This document shows, in pieces, positions 8,308 through 19,700 of a DNA stretch of 64,000 bases. Position 1 is the first letter of the stretch, and each line of letters opens with the position of its first letter. This DNA comes from Candidatus Hydrogenedentota bacterium. GTDB lineage: Bacteria; Hydrogenedentota; Hydrogenedentia; Hydrogenedentales; JAEUWI01. The translations under genes were made by a program, and so were the position numbers. A model generated the notes under the pieces. It worked only from the letters and a program-made list of their open reading frames with translations, had not been told where the DNA came from and ran no database searches. The stretch covers positions 62,001 through 126,000 of the forward strand of contig JAEUWI010000006.1 of assembly GCA_016791475.1 (NCBI GenBank). Direction: 5' to 3'.

Positions 8308-9492
8308 GTGTCGGTAGGCACCGCCTTGGGAAAGCCTGTGACGTTAGCACCTTGCGAATATATCGACACCCAGGCGGGCTGGGACCGCTGCGTTGCATTG
8401 TTTCATCAGGAGCCCGCGGTCGCCATTGACCTGGAGGCCAACAGCCTCTTCGCCTATCGGGAGCAGGTCTGCCTGCTCCAGTTCTCCACCGCATCGGCGG
8501 ATTTCATCGTGGATCCCCTGGCGGGTATCGATCTGACCGCCTTCGGCGATCTCCTCGCCGATCCCAATGTGGAGAAGGTATTTCACGCATCCGAATATGA
8601 TCTGATGCTACTCAAACGCGACCACGAGTGGGGCATCCGCAACCTCTTCGATACCATGTGGGCCGCCCGGATCCTGGGTTTCAAGAACATGGGACTCGCC
8701 TGGTTCCTCCGCGAATTCTACGGCGTGGAAGTCAGCAAGAAATACCAGAAGGCCAACTGGGCCGCCCGACCCCTCTCCCCCGATCTGCTGGCCTATGCCC
8801 AGACCGACACCCACTATCTCCTGCGCCTGCGCGACGATCTGTCGGCCCTGCTGGAAGAGGCCGGGTGCATGGAAGAGGCCCGGGAGATCTTCGCCCATCA
8901 GGCCGAGGTGCGCCTGCCCGACCAGGGCTTTGATCCGGAGGGCTTCTGGGCCCTGCGCGGCGCACGCGATCTTTCACAGGAACAGATGGCCGTCTTGAAG
9001 GCCCTGTATTTTTTCCGGGACGACGAGGCGAAGCGCCGCAACCAGCCCGCCTTCAAAGTGATCAACAACGAAGCGCTGGTCAGCATGGCGAAAGAATGCC
9101 CCAAAACGGACCAGGCCCTCGCCGCCATTCGGGGGATCGGTCCGCGCAATCTGGAGCGCTACGGGGCCCAGTTGCTCCGCGTCATACGCAATGCCAGGAA
9201 GGACCCGCCCCCCCAGCGTCCCGCACGCAAGCCCCGCCAGGACCCGCGCGTCCTGGATCGCTACGAACGCCTTTCCCAATGGCGCAAAGAGCGTGCCGTG
9301 GCGCGGGGTGTGGAATCTGACGTGATTATCTCGCGTGAGACCATGTGGAGCATCGCGCGAGACAACCCCAACTCCCTGGACGCGCTGTCCCGAATCAACG
9401 GCATTGGCCCCCAGCGCCTGAATCTGCATGGCGAAGATATCCTCGGTGAACTCACGGAGGGGGACGTCTCCCCCGCACCCGAAGGGGCCTGA
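8308..9492 (+). CDS. rnd: Ribonuclease D-like 3'-5' exoribonuclease with HRDC domains
   Basis: RNase D trims 3' ends of tRNA and other stable RNAs. The DEDD exonuclease core is visible: AIDLEANS (Exo I Asp and Glu) near residue 33, FHASEYDLMLL (Exo II) near 92 and YAQTDTHYLLRL (Exo III, with Tyr and Asp) near 157. Two HRDC-type helical regions follow, roughly residues 210-295 and 315-385, both ending in an I-GIGP motif. Length (394) is normal. The start is uncertain: an AGGAGG at 8301-8306 lies only one base before GTG 8308, so the in-frame TTG at 8326 or GTG at 8338 may be used instead. Confidence 0.9.
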   Translation: MSVGTALGKPVTLAPCEYIDTQAGWDRCVALFHQEPAVAIDLEANSLFAYREQVCLLQFSTASADFIVDPLAGIDLTAFGDLLADPNVEKVFHASEYDLMLLKRDHEWGIRNLFDTMWAARILGFKNMGLAWFLREFYGVEVSKKYQKANWAARPLSPDLLAYAQTDTHYLLRLRDDLSALLEEAGCMEEAREIFAHQAEVRLPDQGFDPEGFWALRGARDLSQEQMAVLKALYFFRDDEAKRRNQPAFKVINNEALVSMAKECPKTDQALAAIRGIGPRNLERYGAQLLRVIRNARKDPPPQRPARKPRQDPRVLDRYERLSQWRKERAVARGVESDVIISRETMWSIARDNPNSLDALSRINGIGPQRLNLHGEDILGELTEGDVSPAPEGA

Positions 9493-9676
9493 GCACCCCG
9501 GGGCAATTCCCATCCGCATCACCGATATGGTATATTTTTGCGATTGCGGGGCGCGCCCGAACCGGGCCGAAACCCCAGACCCGTAGAGGACCACCACCAT
9601 CCATTCAGCGCTCCAACATACTGAAGCACAACGGCTTCCCGATGGCCTCGGCAACCGTCTTGCTCAGGTCGCGGGC

Positions 9677-10903
9677 GTGGAATCCGTGCTGGCTGCGGTT
9701 CGCTACCTGCTGGTCATGCTCTACGGTGTACTGAGCTACAAGGAAGTCGCACCCTTCGGCCCCATTCCCTTCGGCCTGCTGTGCGCCTCCTTTCTCGCCC
9801 ACAACGCCTTTGTGCACTTTGTTCACTTCCGCGGCCGAAAGACCCAGTATCTCGGCCATACCAACCTGATGATACATGTGGCCCAGGCGACCCTGCTCGT
9901 CACCCTGACCGGCGCCGAGAAGAGCCCCTTCTGTATCCTCTATTTCTTTCTGCTCCTGGCCCAGGTGCTTTACGCCCCCCACTTCCGCCGGACCTATGCC
10001 GTGATGATTCTCTGCGCCGCGGCCTTTACGCTTGCGGTGTTCGTCCGCTGGACGGTGTGGGGACACGCCCCCGCGCTGCTGCCCCTGTGCGTCACCTACT
10101 TCGGACTCTTCATGTGCTACGAGCTCATCCGCTCCCTGGCGAACCTGCTCTATACCATCGAGCTTGGCCTCCAGATACGCGCCCAGGAACTCGCCTCCTC
10201 CAAGGCAACCCTGCGCACCATACTCGATTCCGCCGACGGCCCCATCGTCGTCTACGACGACAACGAGTTCATCTCCGAGGCCAACGAAAGCGCCTGCGCC
10301 TTTCTTCAATGCCCCCGCGAGTCCCTTCTCGGCACCCGCTTCCGCCAGTTCTTCTTCGACGACGGCACCCTGCCCGGCAAGCTGGCCACGTTAAAGGCCC
10401 GGGGCGAGTATCAGGGCGAAGTGATCGCCGTATTGCCCGAAGGCGACGAACTCAATGTGACCATCTCGGTACGCTCCTACATGCGCGAGGGCCGTCGCTT
10501 TTTCGTGGCCCTGCTCCACGATATCACCGAGCAGAAACACCTCCAGGAGGCGACCCGCAACGCAAACATCCAGCTCGCCAAGATCAACTGGGAATTGCAG
10601 CAGGTGGACACCCTGCGCAACGAGTTCTTCAGCACGATATCCCAGCGGCTCCGATCGCCCCTCTCCGCGATCCTGGGGTATACCGATTTGCTGCTCAACG
10701 AGGAGCTCGGCGAACTGAACGCGCCCCAGCGAAAAGCCCTGCAAACCTGCCGCCGCAGCGTCTCCCGCGTTTTTAGCCTGGTGGATGAAGCCTTCGAGGT
10801 GCAGACACCTAAGCAATTGACAAATCAGTTGACAGTAGATCCGCCGCAGGCGGAACAGTTGACAGCGAGAACGGACACTGCAACAAACGACGTCGCTGAA
10901 TGA
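9677..10903 (+). CDS. Membrane PAS sensor protein with degenerate, truncated histidine-kinase core
   Basis: About five transmembrane segments occupy residues 1-150 (for example VRYLLVMLYGVLSY and FCILYFFLLLAQVLY). A PAS domain follows at about 175-300 (TILDSADGPIVVYDDNEF to VALLHDITEQKHL). The next block, EFFSTISQRLRSPLSAILGY, is a HisKA dimerisation helix in which the phospho-accepting His is replaced by Gln. No HATPase domain follows; the last ~35 residues are encoded by the 5' arm of a repeat array. The protein therefore looks unable to autophosphorylate and may be a sensor/dimerisation partner or a decayed kinase. The frame is open upstream to about 9586 with AGAGG nearby, so a non-ATG start before GTG 9677 is possible. 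Confidence 0.75.
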   Translation: MESVLAAVRYLLVMLYGVLSYKEVAPFGPIPFGLLCASFLAHNAFVHFVHFRGRKTQYLGHTNLMIHVAQATLLVTLTGAEKSPFCILYFFLLLAQVLYAPHFRRTYAVMILCAAAFTLAVFVRWTVWGHAPALLPLCVTYFGLFMCYELIRSLANLLYTIELGLQIRAQELASSKATLRTILDSADGPIVVYDDNEFISEANESACAFLQCPRESLLGTRFRQFFFDDGTLPGKLATLKARGEYQGEVIAVLPEGDELNVTISVRSYMREGRRFFVALLHDITEQKHLQEATRNANIQLAKINWELQQVDTLRNEFFSTISQRLRSPLSAILGYTDLLLNEELGELNAPQRKALQTCRRSVSRVFSLVDEAFEVQTPKQLTNQLTVDPPQAEQLTARTDTATNDVAE

Positions 10904-10977
10904 TCGGACCGATCGGAGTTTTCCATAATCAGAACAGGACATTACTGTCATCTGTCAACTATCAACTGTCAACTGAA
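10805..10977. repeat. Mirrored CAGTTGACA/TGTCAACTG repeat arms
   Basis: Two to three copies of a ~10 bp unit (CAGTTGACA) lie inside the last codons of the sensor gene, and three to four copies of its complement (TGTCAACTG) lie at 10948-10977, with unique sequence between. The layout matches the other mirrored arrays in this window, but this one extends into a reading frame. Confidence 0.75.
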
Positions 10978-11079
10978 TTGCATCGCTCCCGAGCAGCGTG
11001 AGACAATACAGGCCCTCGGATTCATTTCTCGCGAATCCGCCAGATAGACCTCATTTACCCACAAAAGGGAGCCCATGCC

Positions 11080-12306
11080 ATGTCTCTGCCTGAAGGAAAG
11101 GCCCTCGTTGCCCAGGGTGGCGGACCTACCGCCGTTATCAACCAAAGCGTCGTCGGCGCCGTGCTTGAAGCCCGGAAATCGCCCCGCGTAACCCACGTCT
11201 ACGGCGCGCTCCACGGCGTGAACGGCATCGTCAACGAGAACTTCATCGACCTGACCGAAGCCACCACCGCCAATCTCGAAGCCGTGGGCAACACCCCCTC
11301 TTCCGGCCTGCTGTCCACACGCGACAAACCCGACGCGGCCTATTGCCAGCGTATCTTTGAGACCTGCAAGCTCCACAACATCCGCTGGTTCATGTACTGC
11401 GGCGGCAACGACAGCGCGGATACCTGCCGCATCGTCAGCGAAGAGTCCCAGAAGGCGGGCTACGACATGCAGGTCATCCACGTCCCCAAGACGATTGACA
11501 ACGACCTCCTCGTCACCGATCACTGTCCCGGCTACGGCTCGGCCGGTCGCTATGTGGCCCAGGCCTTCGCCGGCGCCAACCTCGACAACCGCGCGCTGCC
11601 CGGCGTTTACCTTGGCGTCGTCATGGGCCGCCATGCGGGCTTCCTCACGGCGGCCGCCTGCATGGCCCAGAAGTACAGTGATGACGGCCCCCACCTCATC
11701 TATCTCCCCGAGCGTCCCCTGAGCAAGAAGCAGTTCGTGGACGACATCAAGAAAGTCTACGAGAAGTACGGCCGCTGTATTGTGGCCGTTTCCGAGGGCG
11801 TCGTCGATGCCAAGGGCAAGGCCATCGCCGAGCAGTTCACCGGCGGCGAGAAAGACGCCCACGGCAACGTCCAGCTTTCCGGCACGGGCGCGCTCGGTGA
11901 CTTGCTCAGCTCCTGGGTGAAAGAGGGCACGGGCATTTCCCGCGTGCGCGCGGATACGCTCGGCTACATCCAGCGCAGCTTCGTGGGCTGCGTCAGCGAG
12001 AGCGATGCGCGCGAGGCCCGCGAAGTCGGCGAAAAGGCCGCCCAGTACGCGATCTGGCACAACCAGAGCGGCTCCGTGGCCATGCGCCGCGTCGGTAATT
12101 ACGCCATCGAGTATTTCCTCACGCCGCTGAGCACGGTGGCCCGCAAGAGCCGTGAGATGCCGGCGAATTACATCAACAAGGCCGGGAACCACGTGACCGA
12201 CGCTTTCCGCGCCTATGTCGCCCCGCTGGTCGGCGACCTGCCCAACTTTGAGCACTTTGATGCGCCGAAGGTGGCCAAAATCGCCGGCAAAGGCAAGAAG
12301 AAATAG
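11080..12306 (+). CDS. pfp: Phosphofructokinase, pyrophosphate-dependent type
   Basis: The enzyme phosphorylates fructose 6-phosphate in glycolysis. Two signatures suggest PPi rather than ATP as phosphoryl donor: GGNDSADT near residue 108, with Asp where ATP enzymes have Gly, and PKTIDNDL near 137, with Lys where ATP enzymes have Gly. The PPi reaction is reversible, so the enzyme could serve glycolysis and gluconeogenesis. MGRHAGFLTAAA near 184 binds fructose 6-phosphate. Length (408) fits the short PPi-PFK clade. ATG 11080 is preceded by AAGGGAG at 11065-11071. The gene stands alone between two repeat arrays. Confidence 0.9.
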   Translation: MSLPEGKALVAQGGGPTAVINQSVVGAVLEARKSPRVTHVYGALHGVNGIVNENFIDLTEATTANLEAVGNTPSSGLLSTRDKPDAAYCQRIFETCKLHNIRWFMYCGGNDSADTCRIVSEESQKAGYDMQVIHVPKTIDNDLLVTDHCPGYGSAGRYVAQAFAGANLDNRALPGVYLGVVMGRHAGFLTAAACMAQKYSDDGPHLIYLPERPLSKKQFVDDIKKVYEKYGRCIVAVSEGVVDAKGKAIAEQFTGGEKDAHGNVQLSGTGALGDLLSSWVKEGTGISRVRADTLGYIQRSFVGCVSESDAREAREVGEKAAQYAIWHNQSGSVAMRRVGNYAIEYFLTPLSTVARKSREMPANYINKAGNHVTDAFRAYVAPLVGDLPNFEHFDAPKVAKIAGKGKKK

Positions 12307-12311
12307 AGAAA

Positions 12312-12404
12312 ATAGTCTGGAGTCTGGAGGGACGAGTCTGGAGAAAGGAGACCGGTGTTTCGGTTCTTATCTCCAGACTCCCGACTCCGGACTCCAGACT
12401 TCCA
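12312..12404. repeat. Mirrored GTCTGGAG/CTCCAGAC 8 bp repeat dyad
   Basis: Right after the phosphofructokinase stop, three units of GTCTGGA(G) are followed by four imperfect complementary units (CTCCAGACTC type), giving a large potential hairpin. The same 8 bp unit occurs at about 55690-55720. It lies between two same-direction genes and could act as a transcript terminator, but there is no T-tract. Confidence 0.8.
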
Positions 12405-12417
12405 AGGAGTTCCATCC

Positions 12418-13290
12418 ATGTCCAGCGAAGAAAACGTCACCGGAGGTAAGCGCGTATTCCGCGCAACCTTCGCCTACCTGGTGTTCATTGCCGTTTTCAT
12501 CCTCGGCTGTCTCCTGATCATCCGCTGGGCCTATGGGGAAGAGATCGCCTCCACCACCGCCGGGCCCTCCCTGCTTCCCAATGCCCATTCCCACAATGAC
12601 TACCTCCGGGAGCGCCCCTTGCTTGATGCGCTCGAACGGGGCTTCTGTTCGGTGGAAGCCGACATATTTCTGGTTGACGGCCAGTTGCTTGTCGCCCATG
12701 ATCGCGACAAGTGCACGCCCGAGCGCACCCTGGATGCACTCTATTTGAAGCCCCTCTGGGAGCGTTTCCAGGCCCACGGCGCGGTCTATCCTCAGGCCGC
12801 CCCATTCACCCTCCTGATCGACATCAAGGCCGACGGCGAGGCCGCCTATGCCGCCCTGGACCGGCAACTGACCGTATACGACGCCATGCTGACCCATTTC
12901 ACCGATACCGCGACGGAACACGGCGCCGTGACGGTGGTGATTTCCGGTGACCGGGCCATCGACACGATCCTGAAATCGAGTCCCCGGCGCGCGGGAATCG
13001 ACGGGCGTCTATCGGACTTGGAGGGTCCCCTGAACCCCCACCAGATGCCCCTGATCAGCGACAACTGGCTGAAGCATTTCAAGTGGATGGGCCAGGGCGC
13101 CATGCCGGAAGCCCAGACGGAGAAACTGGCGACCATGGTGAAGAAGGCCCACGACGGCGGCGCGCGCCTTCGCTTTTGGGCCACCCCGCAGCACGAAGGG
13201 ATCTGGCGCGCCCTTCACGCGGCGGGGGTCGACTTGTTGAACGCGGATGACCTGGCGAAGCTGCAAGCCGTGCTGGTCGGCGGCGCCTAG
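12418..13290 (+). CDS. Membrane-anchored GDPD/AIM6-like phosphodiesterase-fold protein
   Basis: The product (290 residues) has one transmembrane segment at about 20-41 (AYLVFIAVFILGCLLIIRWA), placing its catalytic part outside the cytoplasmic membrane. The domain that follows resembles glycerophosphodiester phosphodiesterases and PI-PLC-like/AIM6 proteins: AHSHNDYLRERPLLDAL, then FCSVEADIFLVDGQLLVAHD, giving the His, Glu-x-Asp and His residues expected at the metal site. Later strands include LLIDIKADGE and ARLRFWATPQ. The substrate is unknown. ATG 12418 is chosen because AAGGAG lies 8 bp upstream; the frame is open further 5' through the repeat dyad. The TAG stop falls inside the terminal repeat of the element at 13288. 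Confidence 0.75.
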   Translation: MSSEENVTGGKRVFRATFAYLVFIAVFILGCLLIIRWAYGEEIASTTAGPSLLPNAHSHNDYLRERPLLDALERGFCSVEADIFLVDGQLLVAHDRDKCTPERTLDALYLKPLWERFQAHGAVYPQAAPFTLLIDIKADGEAAYAALDRQLTVYDAMLTHFTDTATEHGAVTVVISGDRAIDTILKSSPRRAGIDGRLSDLEGPLNPHQMPLISDNWLKHFKWMGQGAMPEAQTEKLATMVKKAHDGGARLRFWATPQHEGIWRALHAAGVDLLNADDLAKLQAVLVGGA

Positions 13291-13452
13291 CAGCCCGTCG
13301 CAAAAGTCGCACGAAGGCGAGAACGAGGATTCTTGCCCGAAGTCAAGGCGTGAAGCCGCCGGAAATACGAGTATTTTCAAGGTTTCGCAACGCAGAATTC
13401 GGGTAAGAAGACCGTTCGCAGCCCGCGTTCGAGTTTTGCAACGGGCTGCTAG
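13288..13452. mobile_element. 165 bp MITE-like element with ~18 bp terminal inverted repeats
   Basis: The left end TAGCAGCCCGTCGCAAAA (13288-13305) and right end TTTTGCAACGGGCTGCTA (13434-13451) pair at 17 of 18 positions. There is no gene inside. The left terminus supplies the stop codon of the preceding gene, and the right terminus directly touches the left end of the IS1380-family element. Confidence 0.75.
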
Positions 13453-15164
13453 CCCGGAAATTTCACGGCCCCATGAAATAGTTGGGCCGCTCAGGGTGTT
13501 AAATAGTTAAGGAACAACAACTTAACAACCCCTTGAGGAGCGGCCCAGTGAATACAGAGTGTACACCGATTCAGATGGAATTCCAAGGTCTTGGAAAGCG
13601 CAAGGTGGTGGCTTCCTTCGATGGCGGTCACCTTTCTTCTGATGGCGGTGTGCTTCTGCTTCGGGAGCTGGATTCCCGCTTGAACATCATCGACCGCCTC
13701 GCGGCCTGTTTCACGGATCATCGGGACGCCGAACTCGTTGAGCACACACTCCCGACACTGCTCAGGCAGCGGGTCTTCGGTCTCGCACTGGGCTATGAAG
13801 ACTTGAATGATCACGACCGTCTTCGGCTTGACCCCTTGATTGCCCTGGCGTCGGGTCGGGAGGACCTTGAAGGTAAGGAACGCCTGCACGAAGCCGATCA
13901 CGGCAAGCCGCTGGCCTCTCCCAGTACACTCAATCGTCTCGAGCTTACACCGGAAGACGCGAATGCGAGTTCGCGCTACAAGAAGCTTGTGTATCACCCG
14001 GAGCGTATCGAGGCGCTGATGGTGGAATTCTTCCTGGAATCCTTCAAGACACCGCCGGACGAGCTCATTCTGGACTTCGATGCGACGGACGACCCGCTTC
14101 ACGGCAATCAGGAAGGCCGGTTCTTCCATGGTTACTATGGGCACTACTGCTACCTTCCGCTCTACGTGACCTGCGGCGACGAGCTGCTGGTGGCCAAGTT
14201 GCGCCGCTCCAACATCGACGCCTGCGACGGGACCGTGCCGGAACTGGAACGACTGGTGACGGCCATTCGCGCGAAGTTTCCCCGCACGCGCATCATCATG
14301 CGCGGCGATTCGGGCTTCTGCCGCGAGGAAATCATGGCATGGTGCGAGATGAACAACGTCTACTATCTGCTGGGACTGGCCAAAAACGCGCGGCTCATCA
14401 GATTCCTGGAGCCGGCCTTGTTCAAAGCCGCTTTGCGCCACCGCCTGACCGGCGTGGCCTGCCGTGAGTACGTCTGCTTCGACTATCAGACCCTGAATTC
14501 CTGGAATCGTGCCCGACGCGTTGTTGGCAAGGCCGAACAGTTGTCCGGCAAAACCAATCCCCGCTTCATCGTCACCAACCTGCCCGAAGACTATGCAACG
14601 CCCGACGCCCTCTACGAGAAGCACTACTGTGCCCGTGGCGATATGGAGAACCGGATTAAGGAACAACAGCTCGACCTGTTCGCCGACCGCACCAGCACCC
14701 ACACCATGCGGGCCAATCAACTGCGCCTGTGGTTCTCCAGCATGGCCTACATCCTCATGAACCGAATGCGCGCCACCACGCTGGCCGCGACGGAAATGGC
14801 CAGCGCGACTTGCGGAACCATTCGTCTCAAGCTATTCAAAATAGCCGTAAGTCTCAAGGTGAGCGTGCGACGCATCGTCCTTCAGATGCCCGACGCCTGC
14901 CCCTTCCAGGAGATCTTCGTCAAGGCGTGGGAAGCCCTTCAGGCACGGCCTCGCGCGGCATAGCCACCCGCCAGCGCCACCCCCAGGGGCCAAGGTCGAC
15001 AAAATCGACCGGCCGGCGCGATAAGAACCTGTGGGGGTAGGGGGAGGTGTGTCAATACGCCGATACAAAGCGACCGAGAGGCCACCCGCCGCCCAAAAAT
15101 CCGCATCAAAATCAAAAAAACGACCTACAAGCGCGATGGCTCCCCGGGTGGTGAAATATCCGGG
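13453..15164 (+). mobile_element. Complete IS1380-family insertion sequence
   Basis: A transposase gene is bounded by terminal inverted repeats CCCGGAAATTTCAC (13453-13466) and GTGAAATATCCGGG (15151-15164), which pair at 13 of 14 positions. Flanks read CTAG on the left and TTAG on the right, compatible with a decayed 4 bp target duplication. Total length ~1.71 kb is usual for the family. About 190 bp between the transposase stop and the right end contain GC-rich inverted segments but no further gene. Confidence 0.85.
13548..14963 (+). CDS. IS1380-family DDE transposase
   Basis: The 471-residue protein is an intact DDE/RNase H-fold transposase that moves the surrounding element. Family marks are SFDGGHLSSDGGVLLLRELD near residue 27, DFDATDDPLHGNQEG (first catalytic Asp) near 175, IIMRGDSGFCREEIMAW (second Asp) near 250 and YCARGDMENRIKEQQLDLF (Glu region) near 370. 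GTG 13548 is preferred because GAGGAG lies at 13535-13540, 7 bp upstream; a TTG at 13533 is also open. No frameshift or internal stop is seen, so the copy could be active. Confidence 0.93.
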   Translation: MNTECTPIQMEFQGLGKRKVVASFDGGHLSSDGGVLLLRELDSRLNIIDRLAACFTDHRDAELVEHTLPTLLRQRVFGLALGYEDLNDHDRLRLDPLIALASGREDLEGKERLHEADHGKPLASPSTLNRLELTPEDANASSRYKKLVYHPERIEALMVEFFLESFKTPPDELILDFDATDDPLHGNQEGRFFHGYYGHYCYLPLYVTCGDELLVAKLRRSNIDACDGTVPELERLVTAIRAKFPRTRIIMRGDSGFCREEIMAWCEMNNVYYLLGLAKNARLIRFLEPALFKAALRHRLTGVACREYVCFDYQTLNSWNRARRVVGKAEQLSGKTNPRFIVTNLPEDYATPDALYEKHYCARGDMENRIKEQQLDLFADRTSTHTMRANQLRLWFSSMAYILMNRMRATTLAATEMASATCGTIRLKLFKIAVSLKVSVRRIVLQMPDACPFQEIFVKAWEALQARPRAA

Positions 15165-15220
15165 TTAGAGGATAACATACCCGGCCTTCCCGGTCCCCAA
15201 CCCGGCGTGAAAATGGAAAC

Positions 15221-15248
15221 GCGCCGGAGAACAGATGTTCTCCGGCGC
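15221..15248 (-). terminator. Strong hairpin downstream of the FGE-like gene
   Basis: Arms GCGCCGGAGAAC and GTTCTCCGGCGC form a perfect 12 bp stem with a 4-base loop, 25 bp past the stop of the leftward gene at 15274. On that strand the hairpin is followed by GTTTCCATTTTC, a weak T-rich tail, so intrinsic termination is plausible. Confidence 0.65.
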
Positions 15249-15273
15249 GCTGGAAACTACGAGAAGCCGGTGC

Positions 15274-16611
<1,338 letters not shown>

Positions 16612-16791
16612 GGGGGGCCTTTCGAATTCTAAGGGTAGACGCGCGGCAACGTGAAGCTTTCCGCACGGCAGAGTATGCCGGGAAGGAAAGGAATATGCAA
16701 GAACAGTGCGGCAAATCGCCGGAATTCATGGGTGCGGGCACCGTCCCGAGCTATGCTAAACTCGGCGGACCATCAACCTTGGAGTTTGCTC

Positions 16792-19700
16792 ATGTACGGC
16801 CTGCCCAACGTCGCTATACTTATCGCACTGGCTTTCTCGGCCGCGGGTGAAGGACCAGGCGCGCCCCGGCGACTTCGATGCGAGTACGCCGTCAATCCCC
16901 TCGCCATAGACGTTGAAGCGCCGCGACTCTCCTGGGAGGTAACAGATTCCCGACGTGGCGCGTGCCAATTCGCGTATGAGGTCCAGGCTGCCCGCCACGA
17001 GGACGATCTTCAGGCGGAAGTCAACCTGTTGTGGAGCACCGGCAAGGTGGACTCCGATCAGTCCATCCATGTGCCCTACGGGGGGGCCGAACCCGGCGCG
17101 GGAAAGCGGGTCTACTGGCGCGTGCGCACGTGGGACAACGCGGGCGTGGCGTCGCCCTGGTCTGAGGTGGCTTTCTGGCAGCGGGGGCTTAAGCCAGACG
17201 ATCGGAAGGCCCAGTGGATCACGCTGGACGAGCGCCGCGAAGGCACCCAGCCGGTCTTCGGCGACTGGATCTGGCACCCGGTGCTGACGGATGACGAGGA
17301 TACCCGTTATTTTCGCAAGATTGTCGAGCTGCCGGAAGACGCGGTGGTGCAATCGGCCCAGCTCTGGGGCGCGGCAAACAACGAGTTCTACTGCCACGTG
17401 AACGGCGAATATGCGGGAGGGTGCGACGAATGGAAGGCGGTGGAGGCGAAAGAATTCGGCGCGCTGCTGAAGCCCGGCAAAAACATTTTTGCGATTCGCG
17501 GTGTGCACGATCGGCTTGCGGCGGGCTTCACCTTCGGCGCGCGTATCGAACTGGCGGATGGCCAGGCGATCGAAGTGCGCTCCGACACGGAATGGAGATG
17601 TCACGACGACAAGCCCGAGGGCTGGCAGTCGGCCGAATTTGACGATACCGCTTGGGTCCCCGCGAAGTTCATGGGCCGCTATGGCGAGACGCCCTATGAA
17701 GCGGCGGGCGAGCGCCTGCCGAGCCGCTCCATCGCCCTGCGCAAGGATTTCGCCGCGCGGGGCGATGTCGTCCGCGCCAATGTTTTCGCCAGCGGCCTGG
17801 GCGTCTACCAGCTTTTCCTGAACGGCCAGCGGGTGGGAAAAGACGAACTCGCACCCGGTTGGACGCACTTCAAGAAGCGCGTGCAGTACCAGGCCTATGA
17901 CGTGACCGATCTTCTCCGCGAGGGCGACAACGCAATCGGCATGCTCCTGGGCAACGGCTGGTGGGGCGGCTGCATGGCGGGCGCGTGGAAGGACGGTAAC
18001 CACCGCGGTATCGCGCAACTCGAGATCACCTATGCCAACGGCGAGAAGGAAATCGTCGTTTCCGACGAAAGCTGGCGCGGCACGGAGTCGCCCATCGTCT
18101 CCGACAGCATCTACAATGGCGAGGTGCACGATGCGCGGCTGGAAATGCCGGGGTGGAACGCGCCCGGCTTCGATGCAAGCGCCTGGCGTGGTGTTGCGCC
18201 GGCGGAACAATCCACCGACGTACTCACGGCCCACGTGGGGCCGCCGATTCAGGTGACGGAAGAAATTAAGCCGGTTTCAGTCACCGAATTGAAGCCCGGC
18301 GTGTTCATCTTCGACTTCGGCCAGAACGCGGCGGGCCGCGCGCGGCTGACGGTGCGCGGCGAAGCGGGCACGGCGGTGCAAATCCGCCACGCCGAAGTGC
18401 TCAATCCCGATGCCACACTCCACACGGAAATCCTGCGCGGCGCGAAGTGTACCGATACCTACATTCTCAAGGGCGGCGAAGAGGAGGTGTGGGAGCCCGC
18501 CTTTACCTATCGCGGCTTCCGCTATGCGGAGGTAACGGGCTACCCCGGCACACCCACCAAAGACGCGCTGACGTTTCGCGTGATGCATGCGAACACGCCC
18601 CGGATCGGCGAGTTCACCTGCTCCGAAGATATCATCAACCGTGTGCAGAAGAATACTGTCTGGGGCGCGCGCTCGAATTTCTACAGCGTGCCCACGGATT
18701 GTCCCCAGCGCGACGAACGCCTCGGCTGGACGGGAGACATGCAGCTCTTTCTGCCTGCGGCCGCGATGAACTTCGACATCGCGGGCTACATGACCAAGTG
18801 GATGGCCGACATCGTGGATTCGCGCAATGAAGACGGATCGATCCCCGACGTAATACCGGCCCTCAGCGCCGCGCCCGGCGCGCCGGGCTGGTCCGACGTC
18901 GTGGTGACGCTCCCGTGGAGCATGCTGCGCTATTACGGCGACATGCACATAGTCGAAGAGAGCAAAGAGGCGATGGAAGGGCACCTCGCGTTCATGCGCG
19001 CCATGGCGAAGGACGGGCTCTTCTCGCGCGGGCGCTACGGCGACTGGGTCGCGTTGGAAGACACCCCCCGCGATTCGCTGGCGGGCGCCTATCAATACCT
19101 GTCCACAACGCGCCTTTCCGAGATGTCAAGTACAGTAGGTGAGGAAACAATTGCATCCACGCTGGACAAGGAAGCCGCCCAAATCGCGGATCGCTACAAC
19201 ACCCGCTACTTCGATGTCGCCGAAAAGCGCTATCAGACAGGCTCCCAGACGGCCCAGGTGATTCCGCTGGCCTTTGGGATCGCCCAGGGCGATCATCGCG
19301 CCACCGCGATCGCGGCCCTCACCGTCAATCTGCACGCGCGAAACAACCACCTCGCCACCGGTTTCATCGGCTCGGCCTATCTCATGCCCGCGCTGAGCGA
19401 CAGCGGCCTCGGCGATCTGGCCGGGGTTCTGGCGAACAACCGCACCTTTCCCTCCTGGGGCTACATGGCCGAATCCGGCGCGACCACCATCTGGGAGCGA
19501 TGGAACAGCGACACGGAAGAAGCCACCAAGTCGGGAATGAACTCCTTCAACCATTTCACCTTCGGCAGCGTGAGCCAGTGGTACTTCGAGTATCTGCTGG
19601 GGATTCGCCCTCTGGCGCCGGGTTTCAAAGCGATCGAGATCAAACCCCATGTCGAGGCGGCGACCTGGGCCAGGGGCAGCTACCACGCCATGTATGGCCC

